From: Chara braunii
Lineage: Eukaryota > Streptophyta > Charophyceae > Charales > Characeae
Direction of reading: 5' to 3'
Assembly: GCA_003427395.1 (NCBI GenBank)
Contig: BFEA01000004.1
Location: 8,268,889-8,296,792 of the forward strand
Length of the DNA stretch: 27,904 bases
A model generated the notes under the pieces. That model saw nothing but the letters and a program-made list of their open reading frames with translations. It did not search any database and was not told where the DNA came from. Every line of letters begins with the position of its first letter. Position 1 is the stretch's first letter. Shown here piece after piece: positions 10,415-20,712 of this stretch. Made by a program: the position numbers and the translations under genes.

Positions 10415-12771
10415 TCATTGAGAGAAGGGCAGGGGGTGGATGGGTTAAGTTGCGAGGGAAGCAGAAAGTCGGAGGGCAAGCGAGGATGATAGCCAAGGTC
10501 GAGGTAGAATGGAGTCATGCCAGTGGAGGGACATACAACATTGTTGTAGGCGATCTCAGTGGCAGTGAGCAACTGATCCCAATCGTGTTGGTGTGGGTGA
10601 CAATACTTCCGCATGATTCTTTGGAGAGTATCGTTCATCTTCTCTGTTTGTCCGTCTGTCTGTGGATGGAATGCAGTGTTGTACTTGAGCGTGGTTCCAT
10701 AGCCCTTGAAGAGGTGTTTCCAAAATTGTGAGAGGAAACGGGGGTCACAATCACTGATGATATTCTCGGGGAGGCTGTGGTGGCGTGCAACATGGTCAAA
10801 GAAGAGCGTGGCGACGTCTTTGGCGTTGTACGAAGTGGTGCAAGGGATGAAATGGGCACGTTTAGTCAAGCGGCAAACAATGACATAGATGTAATCGTGT
10901 CCGCGGTCGGTCTTGGGGAGACCACAGACGAAGTCCATGGAGATGGACTGCCACCGGTGCGTGGGGATCGACAATGATTGTAGCTTGCCGGGCTTGGCGC
11001 GGTTTGAGGGGTTGACGGCTTGACATGTGGGGCATGAGCAGATGTAGGCTTTGACATCGGCGGGTAGGGAAGGCCAGTAGAAGTAACGAGAGATGGTGTC
11101 GAAGGTGTTTTGGAACCCGAGGTATCTTGCAGTCTTGGCGTCATGATGCTCGACCAAGAGCTGGGTACGGAGGCCACGTGCGTCGGGGATGCAAAGTCGG
11201 CGAGTGCCTTTGGTATCAATGTAAAGAAGTTGGTCGTGAAGGGAGTAGTTGGGAACTGAGTTGAGGTCACAAAGTTTGTTGTAGATTGTTGAGAAATCCG
11301 GGCAAGAGAGGTAGCCTTGGGTGTAGCGGTGGTGGAGCGATGGGAGGAGTTGGATATGAGTCATGGCGGTATAGACTTTCTTAGAGGGCTTGTGGTCAGG
11401 GTGTCGAGAGAGGGCATCGACAACGCGGTTGTTTTTGTCGGGGGTGTGGCAAATGGTGAATGTGAATTGGGCAAGAAAGTCTAACCAACGGGCTTGTCGT
11501 GGGGTAATGTCTTTCTTCGTTAGGATAGATGAGACGATGGTGCTATCCGTGCGGACAGTGAAATATTGCCCGTCGAGGTATGGGCGCCAGACTGTGAGGG
11601 AGTGAATCACAGCAAGGAGTTCCTTCTCGTTGGAGGGGTAGTTAATCTCTGCGGGGAAGAGCTTCTTGATGGCGAAGGCGATGGGGTATTCGCCGGGTGG
11701 AGCCTCGGGGTGGGTAGGGGACTCCTTGATGGAGGGAGTTTCGGTGGTGTCATGAGGGAAATGTTGCGACAGGACAACTCCAATGGCGAAGTCGGAGGCA
11801 TCGGTGGTGACGTAGAAATGGCGAGCGGGGTCGGCGATCTTGAGGACGGGGGCAGTGGTGATGAGTTGTTTTATGGCATCGAAGGCGTTTTGGCGGCGGT
11901 CGTTCCAAGTGAAGGGTTCGTCCTTGTGGGTGAGTTCGGGGAGAGGGTATGAGATGTTGGAAAAGTTGCGAATAAAAGGGTGGTAGAAGTTGGCAAGGCC
12001 GAAAAATGATCGGAGTTGGAGTAGGGTCTTGGGAGGTGGATACTCGATGAGGGCGGTGACCTTCGAGGGGTCCATGCTGATGCCTTCAGCGGAGACGATG
12101 TGGCCAAGGTATTCAACGCTTGAAGCGGCAAAGGTGCATTTGCTAAGCTTGGCGTAGAATTTTTTCTCTCTGAGGATAGAGAGGACCTGGCGGAGATGCT
12201 GAAGGTGGGACTCGAAGGTGGGGCTATAGATGAGGATGTCATCGAGGTAGACGACAACACAGACTTTGAGGAGGTTGCGAAAGATGTGATTCATGGTGGA
12301 CTGAAATGTGGCAGGGGCATTGGTAAGTCCGAAAGGCATCATGAGGAACTCGTAGTGCCCGAACCGAGAGCGGAATGCGTTCTTGTGGGTGTCCTCCTCG
12401 CGGATGAGGATCTGGTGGAAACCACTACCAAGTTCGATCTTGGTGAAATACTTGGCTCCAGGGAGTCGATCAAGAAACTCGGAGATCCGAGGTAGGGGGT
12501 ACTTGTTCTTGATCGCGATCCGGAAGGCACGGTAGTCTGTGCACATCCGTAGTTCCGATGTTCCGCCTTTCTTTACGAAGAGGCAGCTCGCACCGAAGGG
12601 GGATGAACTCGGCTTAATGAATCCTTTTTCAAGGAGTTCATTGAGTTGCCGCTTCATTTCTTCGGCTTCCGGAACAGAGAGTTGGTACGGAGGGCAGCAA
12701 GGTGGAGAATGATCGGGCTCCAAATCGATGGTGCGGGATACGCCGCGATCCGGAGGTAGTCCGATAGGCAA
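10399..12771 (-). CDS. pol: Ty3/gypsy RT - RNase H - integrase polyprotein segment
   Basis: This 790-codon frame is uninterrupted. RT lies in roughly residues 15-260, with FGLTNAPATFQ and the catalytic VVYLDDILIYS motif. The motif-A aspartate appears as Glu (TKIELGSGFHQ where K-[IL]-D-L is usual), so polymerase activity is doubtful. RNase H follows, with Asp/Glu positions in VTTDASDF, EKELLAV, VRTDST and VVDALSRHPD. Integrase shows CSCPTC and DDE residues in SMDFVCG, IISDCDPRF and FHPQTDGQTEK. The second zinc-binding His of the HHCC domain seems replaced (ARYLG for GHLG). The open frame extends upstream of the first Met to about 12835, so 12771 is a convenience start. It ends by frameshift at 10399, with the C-terminus continuing in the next frame. 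Confidence 0.9.
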   Translation of the reverse strand: MPIGLPPDRGVSRTIDLEPDHSPPCCPPYQLSVPEAEEMKRQLNELLEKGFIKPSSSPFGASCLFVKKGGTSELRMCTDYRAFRIAIKNKYPLPRISEFLDRLPGAKYFTKIELGSGFHQILIREEDTHKNAFRSRFGHYEFLMMPFGLTNAPATFQSTMNHIFRNLLKVCVVVYLDDILIYSPTFESHLQHLRQVLSILREKKFYAKLSKCTFAASSVEYLGHIVSAEGISMDPSKVTALIEYPPPKTLLQLRSFFGLANFYHPFIRNFSNISYPLPELTHKDEPFTWNDRRQNAFDAIKQLITTAPVLKIADPARHFYVTTDASDFAIGVVLSQHFPHDTTETPSIKESPTHPEAPPGEYPIAFAIKKLFPAEINYPSNEKELLAVIHSLTVWRPYLDGQYFTVRTDSTIVSSILTKKDITPRQARWLDFLAQFTFTICHTPDKNNRVVDALSRHPDHKPSKKVYTAMTHIQLLPSLHHRYTQGYLSCPDFSTIYNKLCDLNSVPNYSLHDQLLYIDTKGTRRLCIPDARGLRTQLLVEHHDAKTARYLGFQNTFDTISRYFYWPSLPADVKAYICSCPTCQAVNPSNRAKPGKLQSLSIPTHRWQSISMDFVCGLPKTDRGHDYIYVIVCRLTKRAHFIPCTTSYNAKDVATLFFDHVARHHSLPENIISDCDPRFLSQFWKHLFKGYGTTLKYNTAFHPQTDGQTEKMNDTLQRIMRKYCHPHQHDWDQLLTATEIAYNNVVCPSTGMTPFYLDLGYHPRLPSDFLLPSQLNPSTPCPSLNEWVQQ

Positions 12772-12909
12772 GGACTCGGGGAAGACGTCCTTGAACTCAT
12801 CGAGGATGGAGGTGAGGGCGGGGTCAGAGGGGGGGCTTGGTCGGGTTTGTCTGTTGGGAGCAAGTCCTGGGGACGCTCGTGATCAAGGACAAGGCAATAG
12901 TAGGTGGAG

Positions 12910-13494
12910 TCAGGGTTCGTGTGAGCCATGTGGAGGAATTGGTGCGGGGTGACGGAGCTTTGAGAGGTGGGAAAGGGAGATAGGGGATGTCGATGGTTGT
13001 GTCAGGGGGTTGGTGAGGCGGAGGAAGTTGGGGTGGAATGCGTATGGCATGTAGCGATCCAGCCACGATGTTCCCAAAACGATATCGCACATTAAGTGCA
13101 TGACATCAAATGAGACCTGACTGCGGAGGGTTCCGACAGTCATGGTGGTCTCGGGAACCGTGCGGTCTACTACGACGGTGGTATCTTTGTTCCCTAAACA
13201 AATCGTAATCGGGGAGTCGTAACCGGTAAAGGTAAGACCGGCTTTCCGAACACACGCATCGGTGATGAAGTTACCGGTGGCTCCAATGTCGAAGAGGGCC
13301 CGAAACTTAGTCGTAGACGCACCAAGAGTGGCGGCGATGAATTTGAGGTGAAAGCATGATGAGTTGGCGGTGGAAATAATGGTGTTGAGGCGGCGTTTTT
13401 CATTGCCTAATCGGACAAGCCGATCGTGTCGGGCTTGTTCCTCAACAACATCAGAGAAGGTGACAGAGGATGGATTCAGAAGGAGGGTTTCCAT
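12910..13494 (-). pseudogene. Ty3/gypsy aspartic protease segment, 5'-truncated
   Basis: This 194-codon frame holds a retropepsin-like core. LFDIGATGNFI (about residues 67-77) matches the family D-[ST]-G-A-T-x-x-F-I active-site loop. The usual Ser/Thr after the catalytic Asp is Ile here, which would probably impair activity. Further on, LGTSWLDRY matches the family ILG-x-x-WL flap-distal motif. In life this enzyme would cut the Gag-Pol polyprotein. The ATG at 13494 is probably not a true start, because the sequence upstream belongs to another element on the other strand. The C-terminal end runs into the RT segment through a frame change: the next frame (12929-12654) continues for some 30 codons, then a 7-C run near 12830 shifts it into the RT frame. 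Confidence 0.75.
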
Positions 13495-16422
13495 GTTTCC
13501 CTACATGCCCTCCCCTCGACGGACGGACCAGCCGCATCGCCGCCGGACCCACGTATTACTCACCTTTTAGACGGATATGGTGACGTCTTCGAGGCTCCCA
13601 CCGGAACGGTTCCGGATCAGCCCATACGTCACGGGACCACTCTCGAGGCGGGTGCCGTCCCTCCGCGTGGATGCATTTACCGCATGAGCGAAGAGGAACT
13701 CGAGGTGCTTCGCGCACAACTCCATGACCTTCTCGACAAAGGTTGGATTCACCCTAGTTGTTCGCCATACGGAGCACCGGTTCTCTTCGTCTGGAAGAAG
13801 AACAAGGACCTACGATTGTGCATCGCTTATAGAAAACTTAACACACAAACCATAAAGAACGCCGGCCCTCTCCCCACGATTGATGATCTCCTTGAGCGGT
13901 TGGGCGGCGAGACGTACTTCTCGAAGTTGGACTTCAAGTCAGGTTACCACCAGATTGAAATCCAGCCTCAAGATCGGTACAAGACCGCCTTCAAAACGCG
14001 GTATGGGCATTTTGAGTGGGTCGTGATGCCATTTGGACTCACCAATGCCCCGACAACCTTCCAAGCAGCCATGACAACGGAGTTCTGAGACTTGCCCGAT
14101 CATACCGTCCTCATCTACCTAGACGATATCTTGGTCTATAGTAGGACGCTTGACGAGCACCTCGTACACCTTCGTGTGGTGTTGGATCGTTTGCGAGCAG
14201 CCAAGTACAAAGCAAACCGCGACAAGTGCGAATTCGCCAAACAAGAGCTTGAGTACTTAGGCCATTAGGTGACGCCGAAAGGCATTCGTCCCTTAGCGGA
14301 CAAGATCCAAGCCATCGTGGATTGGCCGGAACCCCGTTGCATGACGGACGTATGCTCTTTCCTGGGTTTGGCTGAATACTATCAGCGCTTCGTCGAGTCT
14401 TACTCCAAAGTGGCAGCTCCTTTGTCGAGACTTTAGTCCCCGAAGGTACCATTCGAGTTCGACGATGCAGCTCGTGGCGCGTTCAATACGTTGAAGGCGG
14501 CGATGCAAGACGCACCGGCCCTCCGTATCTATGACCCCACCCTACCCACCCAAGTGACTACGGATGCTTCCGGGTACGGTATTGGTGCACTATTGGAACA
14601 ATGCCACACAGATGGTTGGCACCCGGTCGAGTACTTCTCCCAAAAAGTGCCTCCCATCAACACTCTCGACGACGCCAGAAAGAAAGAGCTACTCACGTTC
14701 GTCACCGTTCTCAAACGGTGGCGCCACTTTTTTCTCGGTCGTCGGCGTTTTAGATGGAACACGGACAACAATCCGTTGACCTTCTACAAAACGCAGGACA
14801 CGGTCACTAGCACGATCGGTCGATGCATGTATTACATCGCCCAGTTCCACTTTGAGTCGTGCCACATTCCCGGTCCCGCCAATCGAGCAGCGGACGCCCT
14901 CTCACGACGACCCGATCTTTGTGCCCTCGTGACTACGACGTTCCAACTCGACGACGATCTGCAGCAACATTTCGTCAAAGGCTACAAGTCTGATCCGACT
15001 TACTCTACGCTTTATGCGGAGCTCTCATCGGATCACCCGCTGGCTGGTCATTATCGTATCTCCGACGGGTTCCTACTCCTCCACATGAGAGGAAAGGACT
15101 TGTTAGTGGTGCCCCAAGATCGCATCTTATGGACTCGTCTTCTCGGTGAATTCCACGACGCACGACTTTCGACACACCTTGGCGTGACCCGCACATTGGC
15201 CCGCCTCCGCCATCGTTTTCACTGGCCAGACGTTCTTCACGACGTCACGAGGTATATTGAGTCATGCGCAGTTTGCCATTGTAACAAAGGTAGATCTCAG
15301 GTCCCTTACGGCGAACTGAAACCGATGTTGATTCCTCGGGCACCTCGCCTCTCCATTGCTATGGATGTTACAGGCCCGTTTCCCCGCGATCGCCTCGGTC
15401 ATGACAGCGTCCTCACGGTCGTTGACCGTTTGAGCAAGTACGCTCGTTTTCTCCCATGCAAGTATCGTGCTACAGCTCCCGAGCTCGCCTGACTCTTGCA
15501 CACCGGCTGGATTACATGCCACGGTGTTCCGGAAGATATTGTGAGTGACAGAGACACTCACTTCATGTCCGCCTTCTAGACTTCCCTCATGACGGAGTCT
15601 GGTTCGACTATGAAGCTGAGTTCCGCACGACACCTGCAGACGGATGGACAATCGGAACGAGCGCATCAAACCGCTTAAATGATGTTACGTACACTCATCC
15701 GTCCCGACTAGAAAGATTGGGCTGACCGGCTTCCCGACATCAAGTTCGCTTATAACACTTCGGTGCACCCGGCGATCTGCATCACTCCATTCGAGCTGCA
15801 TCACGGTGGAGAGAAAGCCCGAGTCCTTGCCGATCTTCTTCTACCACGGGCAGTTGACATAAACGTCGCTTGCTCTCCCGCTTCCGTTCGGAAGTACCGG
15901 GACTTGCTGATCAAAGCCCGCGCAAACATGCAAAAGGCTCAAATCCGCATGCAGCAGCAAGCTAACCGACGTCGACTCCTATGTCCTTTCCGCGAGGGAG
16001 ACCTTGTTTGGGTCCTCGCTGAGGAATTCGCGCTCGAGCAGGACATCTCGCACAAGCTCCTCCCAAAATGGTTTGGACCATGGAAGGTAGTTTCTGCAGC
16101 AGGCGACGACCCTGCAGGTCCTTCCTTTGTGATTGCCATCCCACCACACCTCCGTGTGCACCCGGTCTTCCATGCGTCGAAGCTGTCCGTCTACACGCCA
16201 CCTTCCGAGGATGAGTTTCCGGGCCGACAATCACAAGATCCGCCCTCTATGGATGGACACCAAGAAGTCGACCGTGTCATCAGGCACCGCAAGTTTGGCA
16301 ACAAGCCAATGCAATACGAAGTCACATTCAAGCAATGTGCCCCGGATGACACTCGTTGGATCTCCCACGCAGACTTACAAGCATCTCCACCACTCATCTT
16401 CTCCGACTACGAGAATCAGTGA
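13426..16422 (+). pseudogene. pol: Ty3/gypsy pol (RT, RNase H, integrase, chromodomain) with seven in-frame stops and no frameshift
   Basis: One frame of 998 codons runs the whole way. Pol-like sequence begins about 13489; 13426 is only the first Met of the frame. RT shows [24 protein letters not shown] and IYLDDILVYS. RNase H shows TTDASGYG, RKKELL, WNTDNN and ANRAADALSRR. Integrase shows EFHDARLSTHLG, CAVCH, AMDVTGPF, VSDRDTHF and the DGQSERAH glutamate. Then come KWFGPW (GPY/F) and a chromodomain-like end with DDTRWISHADL. Stops interrupt at 14086, 14266, 14434, 15490, 15577, 15676 and 15709. Six of these fit single C-to-T or G-to-A changes in codons predicted from the family (CGA, CAG, CAA, TGG). 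The normal stop is TGA at 16420. Catalytic residues are otherwise present, so this is a relatively young copy killed by transitions. Confidence 0.92.
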
Positions 16423-16505
16423 CTCGCCAAGGATAAAGCTAGTCCCACCCGACCCACCCAGGTATCGGACAGACAACTTCGCCCTCACAGGTAGCTCGGT
16501 CTTTT

Positions 16506-16516
16506 AAGGGGGGGAG
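16506..16516 (+). promoter_or_regulatory. Polypurine tract, plus-strand DNA priming site
   Basis: AAGGGGGGGAG lies 84 bp after the pol stop and directly before TGTGTTACA. In LTR retrotransposons a polypurine tract abutting the 3' LTR primes plus-strand DNA synthesis. Position and composition fit exactly. Confidence 0.85.
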
Positions 16517-17462
16517 TGTGTTACATTCTGTGATTCCACACGGGCCTTCACAGGCCCGACATACCGGTTCAGGGGGTACCCAGGCCGGCCTCGCCAAAGG
16601 CCAGGCCTTTTTCTCCCGGTAGGCCCTGTTAGGCCACCAGTTGGCGCCACAGCACCCAGCAGACCCGGGTTGGCCCAAACGACATGACCGTTTGGGCCTG
16701 GCGGCGCTCTTGAGGCTGCCGCCCGCCGGTCTGAGCTGAACGGTCATTTCGACGGTTCAGCCCACGGCGCAGGAGGCCAGCATCGAGGCCGACCGGCCGC
16801 TGGATGGTACTTAGGCCGGTCCAGCGGCCATTCCCACGGCCTGGAGCAGCGGCACACTGGACGAGCGCTGCACTATTCTGTCTAGAGCGCAGCGCTAGAG
16901 GCAGCAGCGCGAGGTTTAGCGCTGGACTGCACAGGGATAGAGAGAGTAGGAGGTTCTTACCTGGCGCTTACCTGTGGCGCCATAGCTCCAGCTTGAAGGA
17001 GGTCTTCAACGGCTCTAGCGCGCACCTGCAGGTAAGGCCTAGGGCCAGGGACAGGGCAGTGAGGATTCTCCTCCTCCCTACCTCACCATCTCTCCCTCCT
17101 CCTCTGCCACCTCTTCTTCCTCTCCTTCAGACTTCTTCTTCTCCTTCTTCTTCTTCTTCTTCTTCTTCTTCTTCTTCTTCTTCTTCTTCAGACTTACTCT
17201 TCTTCTTCAGATTGGAGACTTGGATACGAGTTGGACAGACATCAGTGTTTGGACGTTGGTGGTAAGAGGCTGTGATACTTACCGGATTCGAGACCTTGGA
17301 GATAGCTGGGATTGATACTCAGCGGCATCACAGATTGGACACCGGTTACATTAGGATTTTGTACCTCCGACATTGGTGACTCATGTCCACGACATTCTGG
17401 TTTTTGATCGGTGACATTTTGGCTACCATATCGGTGACCTTCTGGATTCTATCTCGGTGACA
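16517..17462 (+). repeat. Probable Ty3/gypsy LTR
   Basis: It starts with TGTTACA (16519; TGTG at 16517 is possible) right after the polypurine tract. It may end with GGTGACA at 17462, giving TGTTACA/TGTCACC-like inverted ends. Length is about 945 bp. The body is GC-rich with many GGCC/GGCGCC strings, a pyrimidine-rich tract and a (TTC)n run, then four GGTGACATTYTGG-like units at 23-30 bp spacing near the 3' end. No second LTR is in the window to confirm the right boundary, so that end is tentative. Confidence 0.6.
17144..17189 (+). repeat. (TTC)n microsatellite
   Basis: About 15 TTC units lie within the pyrimidine-rich part of the presumed LTR. It encodes a Ser run in one chance frame. Confidence 0.9.
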
Positions 17463-17464
17463 TC

Positions 17465-17480
17465 TGGCGCTGTCCCCATC
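17465..17480 (+). promoter_or_regulatory. Possible primer-binding site after the LTR
   Basis: TGGCGCTGTCCCC begins two bases after the CA at 17462. Primer-binding sites usually begin TGG within a few bases of a 5' LTR end, and TGGCGC starts are known for several tRNAs. The match to a specific tRNA 3' end was not verified. Confidence 0.4.
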
Positions 17481-17595
17481 TCCCACCTCCATCGTCTCTC
17501 CTCCCACCATTCATCTGTGTATGAGTGTGCGGGGCCTGAAGCATCGTCTATGCATGGCTTCAGACCCCACCATCCCACGATTGTTTGTGTGCTGA

Positions 17596-18166
17596 GTGAT
17601 GTTGGGTGAGTCCAGTCTATGTGAGTCAGTCCATTTCTCAGACTTCCGCTGCATACATGCGCATCCTATATTGGTTGATCTTTGGTTCTGCCCATACTTG
17701 GTGAAGTATTCACTAGTATGCAACACTGCTGCTGACAGTGAGGAAGAACGTATCAGGCAGGAGGAGCAGCGAATTTTGGAGACACAGAGGGCGATGGAGC
17801 AGACAAAGAGGGAGTTTGAAAATAAGAAGAAGATGCTGCAGGATGGGGTGGCCATAGCCGTTAAGCTTAAGGAGAAGGTCAATGCTGAGGCCAAAACTGA
17901 CACTGGCGCTCAGATAGTACTCCTAACCGAAACTGCCCTACATGTCGCTAAGGAAACTAATGCCCGGCCTCAGACTACGGAGAAATTTGTTGATCAGCAA
18001 GAGGAATTTAAAGGCAAATGGAACAACTTTGCCACTGCCACCGTGCACAAGATCCACGAAAAGACCAACGAGTATGTGTGTGGGATTGAGCAGTTCTGCA
18101 GGATGATGACAGACCAGTCCGTGGGTAAGCCAAGAGCCGGGGAGGAGATGGTGGATCCCCTGGTGG

Positions 18167-18216
<50 letters not shown>

Positions 18217-18297
18217 CTAAAGAGAAGGGAGGAGAACAGAAGGGCAAAGGAAAGGAGAAGAGAAATGATGATGAAGAGGAGGCCAAGCACAAGATAA
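17596..18297 (+). pseudogene. gag: Gag-like coiled-coil protein, frame broken at a (GAT)n run
   Basis: From about residue 47 the frame reads as plain protein, with a charged heptad-rich coiled coil (about residues 47-100, many E/R/K/Q) and then a mixed helical region with HKIHEKTNEY and GIEQFCRMM. At 18168 it enters 16 GAT units, read here as poly-Met. Two bases on, the same repeat reads as poly-Asp. That frame continues with Lys/Glu-rich sequence and KMPWIYTGKKEEDFMQ (to about 18350), which resembles the start of a Ty3/gypsy Gag capsid domain. An indel in the repeat therefore probably split one gag. Location after an LTR and possible primer site supports gag. Alternatives are a host coiled-coil gene or an unrelated frame. 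The first 45 residues are probably not coding. Confidence 0.5.
18168..18215 (+). repeat. (GAT)16 microsatellite
   Basis: Sixteen perfect GAT units. In the frame that joins to the downstream acidic/basic linker it encodes an Asp run. Confidence 0.95.
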
Positions 18298-18419
18298 AGA
18301 TGAAGATGCCCTGGATCTATACTGGTAAAAAGGAGGAGGACTTCATGCAGTGCGATTTCACAGTCCCACGGTCCCAATTGGTCCCCATCCCATGCTGTCC
18401 CGATAAGTCCGTCTTAGGG

Positions 18420-20282
18420 TACGTAGGTTGAAGCGTCGTAGGTCGGTAGGAGTCGAGTACCGAAACTTCGTGGGTGGGTAAGAGTCCGCAGGTACCGGTA
18501 GAGGAAGTCCAGTCCCAAAGTCAATTTGCGCAAGAAAGTCACAGACTTCCGGAACAACAATTTTGGCAAGCAGAGGCCGCGGGCGACCGGTACCGGTCCA
18601 AAGCAAGGCACATACAGTCAACTGCAGCTATCAATAGCTGCTGCAGTGCCAAGGCCAACATATTGTTCATTCACGAAGTTGCAGAAGCATTGTTGTTGCT
18701 TGTGCGATCACACGAGCTGGGCTGCAAGAGGCGTTGGGGAAGAAGCAAGCGCCCTGGCGGAGGAAGTCAGCCATAGTTAGGGTTAGGAAGAGGAGGAAGA
18801 AGGCGGCCATAGCTGCGAAGGTTCAGAGTGACAACACGCAGTGTATTCAGGGTAGATCCTAGGGAGGAGAGAGACAGCTTGAGCACATTGGAAGGTTGAG
18901 TGATACAAGGATTGAGAGCGGGACTCATTCAGACAATGAGAGAGACAGGGTCAGACACTGAGAGAGGGGTGAGTTGGGTACGTACGTGTATTTGGGTGCA
19001 GTGTTGAGCGAGGGCTACAGCCGCTGGATACTTGAACTCTCCAATTGTATCATATCATATTTTTGAGTGGAACCTTCATGTGAATGCTCTCATCTTGCAT
19101 GTTCGAGTTGGGTTAAATTTGCGAGGTTCGTTGCACTTACTAACCACAATTCCTTCTTCGTTCTGACTACAACCTGACATCTTGCGACTTCTTTGGCAAT
19201 ATCAAAACTCGTGTGCGACGACTTTGATTGAAATATGTATTCGGTTTGGCGCGAATACCTTCTTGTGCCCTTAGTCATTGTTCTTTTTTTTGAAACAACG
19301 GCGGATGCAGCAGGTTTTGAGTTCGCAAAGGCGAAAAAAAACGCTCCCGGAAAGATATCATGGCATGAGTTTGAAACGGCAATTTGGGTAGAAAAGAATC
19401 CGTCGGGCTGTTTTTTTTTTTTTCTCTTTCCCCGACTGACACCAGGGTCGACGCCTATGGTTATGACACCCCACTTCACACCACCGCCATTGGTACTTTC
19501 ATTGCTTTTTCGAACTCAGCGCCTGTTTTTTTTGTTTAATTACAGTTGTTTTCTCCTCATATACGAGGGACAAGCTGTATTTTTTGCTACCCTATTTTCT
19601 TTTCTCAATCTATCCCTGAAGAAGCAACAGGTGAACTAAACTACCCCCCTAAGTCTACCAGCTAAGAACCACCTATGCTGGCCAGTGTTTTTTGTGCTCA
19701 TTTGATTCTCGAAAGTGACATCAATGTACTTGCCCCTTTTTTCTTTTAATTTGTTTCGCTGATGCGGCATGATAGGCTACATCTGTGATTTTTTCAGAAC
19801 TGTTCATTTTTGAAATGAGGCTTAAAAATCACCTAAGTCAGGGTACTCGGATTTAGCGCAACACCACAGTGACCCTCTTGGGTTCGGTCGGCTGAGCCTT
19901 TGTGGACAATATATCATCGACGAGTTTGTTTTTAGATGGAAGGGTGCTGGGACTGGTGCTTTAACTGTTAATTTTAACTTCAATCATCAGAACTGGAACA
20001 TGGGATCTGAGTTGCAGTCCGATGTAAAAGGTGATATTCTTTAAGGGATACTGGACCAGGCTTCCAGCAGGTGCAGCTGTGTCCTGGTAAAAAAATGGAA
20101 GAAAGGCTTCAGTGAAAAGCTATGCCGCCGGATGCCCAGCTCTGGATGTCCAGGGTTCCAAATCCAGACTATCGACCGTTGGATACAGTGATCTCCGTGA
20201 GCATGGCCACATCCCTCAAAACACCAGCTGTAACGTTTTGCTAATCTCGAGAACAATAGTCTACCGGGGTTGTGGGGTGTGG

Positions 20283-20283
<1 letters not shown>
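18420..20283. other. No gene identified
   Basis: Several short open frames exist (for example 18526-18780 and 19235-19639, plus strand) without recognisable domains. The 18526-18780 frame has a Cys cluster (KHCCCLCDHTSW) that might be a decayed zinc-binding motif. A frame without an ATG at 19826-20044 (72 codons, ending ...SELQSDVKGDIL) lies after a TTTTTTCAG acceptor-like string near 19790. It could be an exon, but I cannot name it. Homopolymer T runs are frequent from 19280 on. Confidence 0.35.
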
Positions 20284-20363
<80 letters not shown>

Positions 20364-20364
20364 N

Positions 20365-20440
<76 letters not shown>

Positions 20441-20466
20441 CGCGCGCGCACACACACACGCACACA
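20284..20466. repeat. Compound microsatellite (CT)n-(CG)n-(CA)n with one ambiguous base
   Basis: CT units run from 20284 to about 20425, then about 12 CG units to 20449, then CA units to 20466. The single n at 20364 sits where the CT phase shifts, so it may mark a consensus or assembly uncertainty rather than one unknown base. The true length is unknown. Confidence 0.97.
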
Positions 20467-20604
20467 ATCAGTTTTTCGTATATCTGTCCAAGTATTTTTG
20501 TATGACCAACTGAGCACCTTTAAGTAGTGCCAAACAGTCGGTGGTTCCTCGTTTGGAGTGCCTACTGCACTCTTATGGGGGCTTCTCAGTTCGGGATGTC
20601 TGTG

Positions 20605-20712
20605 TTGCCTTTGGGTGATGACGGATGCTCGTCGGAGTGTCTCCCTGGCTCAGTGGGTGGTGGGAACCAACAGTCTGCGGGGTTCACCCGTGATGTGAGT
20701 AGGTGATGTGCT
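20605..20712 (+). repeat. Left flanking repeat (pseudo-LTR part 1)
   Basis: The string GGAACCAACAGTCTGCGGGG and the following GTGAGTAGGTGATG resemble GTGAACCGACAGTCTGTAGA and GGTGAGTGATAG near 27780-27830. Upstream, TGTTGCCTTTGGGTGATGACG resembles 27680-27720. Identity is clearly above chance but diverged (very roughly 70 percent by eye). Confidence 0.55.

Larger units (their letters stand above)
9859..13494 (-). mobile_element. Ty3/gypsy chromovirus fragment (protease to chromodomain)
   Basis: On the minus strand the order is aspartic protease, RT, RNase H, integrase, GPY/F-like region and chromodomain. That is the Ty3/gypsy order and the chromovirus C-terminus. Gag and the 5' LTR are missing, because near 13490 the sequence switches to a different pol on the opposite strand. 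At least three frame changes (about 12830, 10410 and 10220) separate the pieces. Known chromoviruses use the chromodomain to target chromatin; that role is inferred here. Confidence 0.9.
13426..18420 (+). mobile_element. Second Ty3/gypsy chromovirus in permuted or tandem order pol-LTR-gag
   Basis: A chromovirus pol (13426-16422) is followed by a polypurine tract, a sequence with LTR-like ends, a possible primer-binding site and a gag-like coiled-coil frame. The 5' side (LTR, gag, protease) that should precede pol is absent. At about 13490 the sequence meets the minus-strand element head to head. The order would arise from tandem copies sharing an LTR, or from integration of a one-LTR circle opened between protease and RT. 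Both readings are inference. Confidence 0.75.

Noticed and set aside
18526-18780. 84-codon frame with KHCCCLCDHTSW, considered as a Gag zinc finger
   Set aside because: Ligand spacing does not match CCHC and the upstream frame is full of stops; kept only as part of an unassigned region.
19235-19639. 134-codon frame beginning with a hydrophobic segment that looks like a signal peptide
   Set aside because: The frame depends on poly-T and poly-A runs, has no recognisable mature domain and no conserved motif.
20284-20466. Long open frames encoding Ser-Leu or Arg-Glu repeats
   Set aside because: They are translations of the CT/GA dinucleotide tract.
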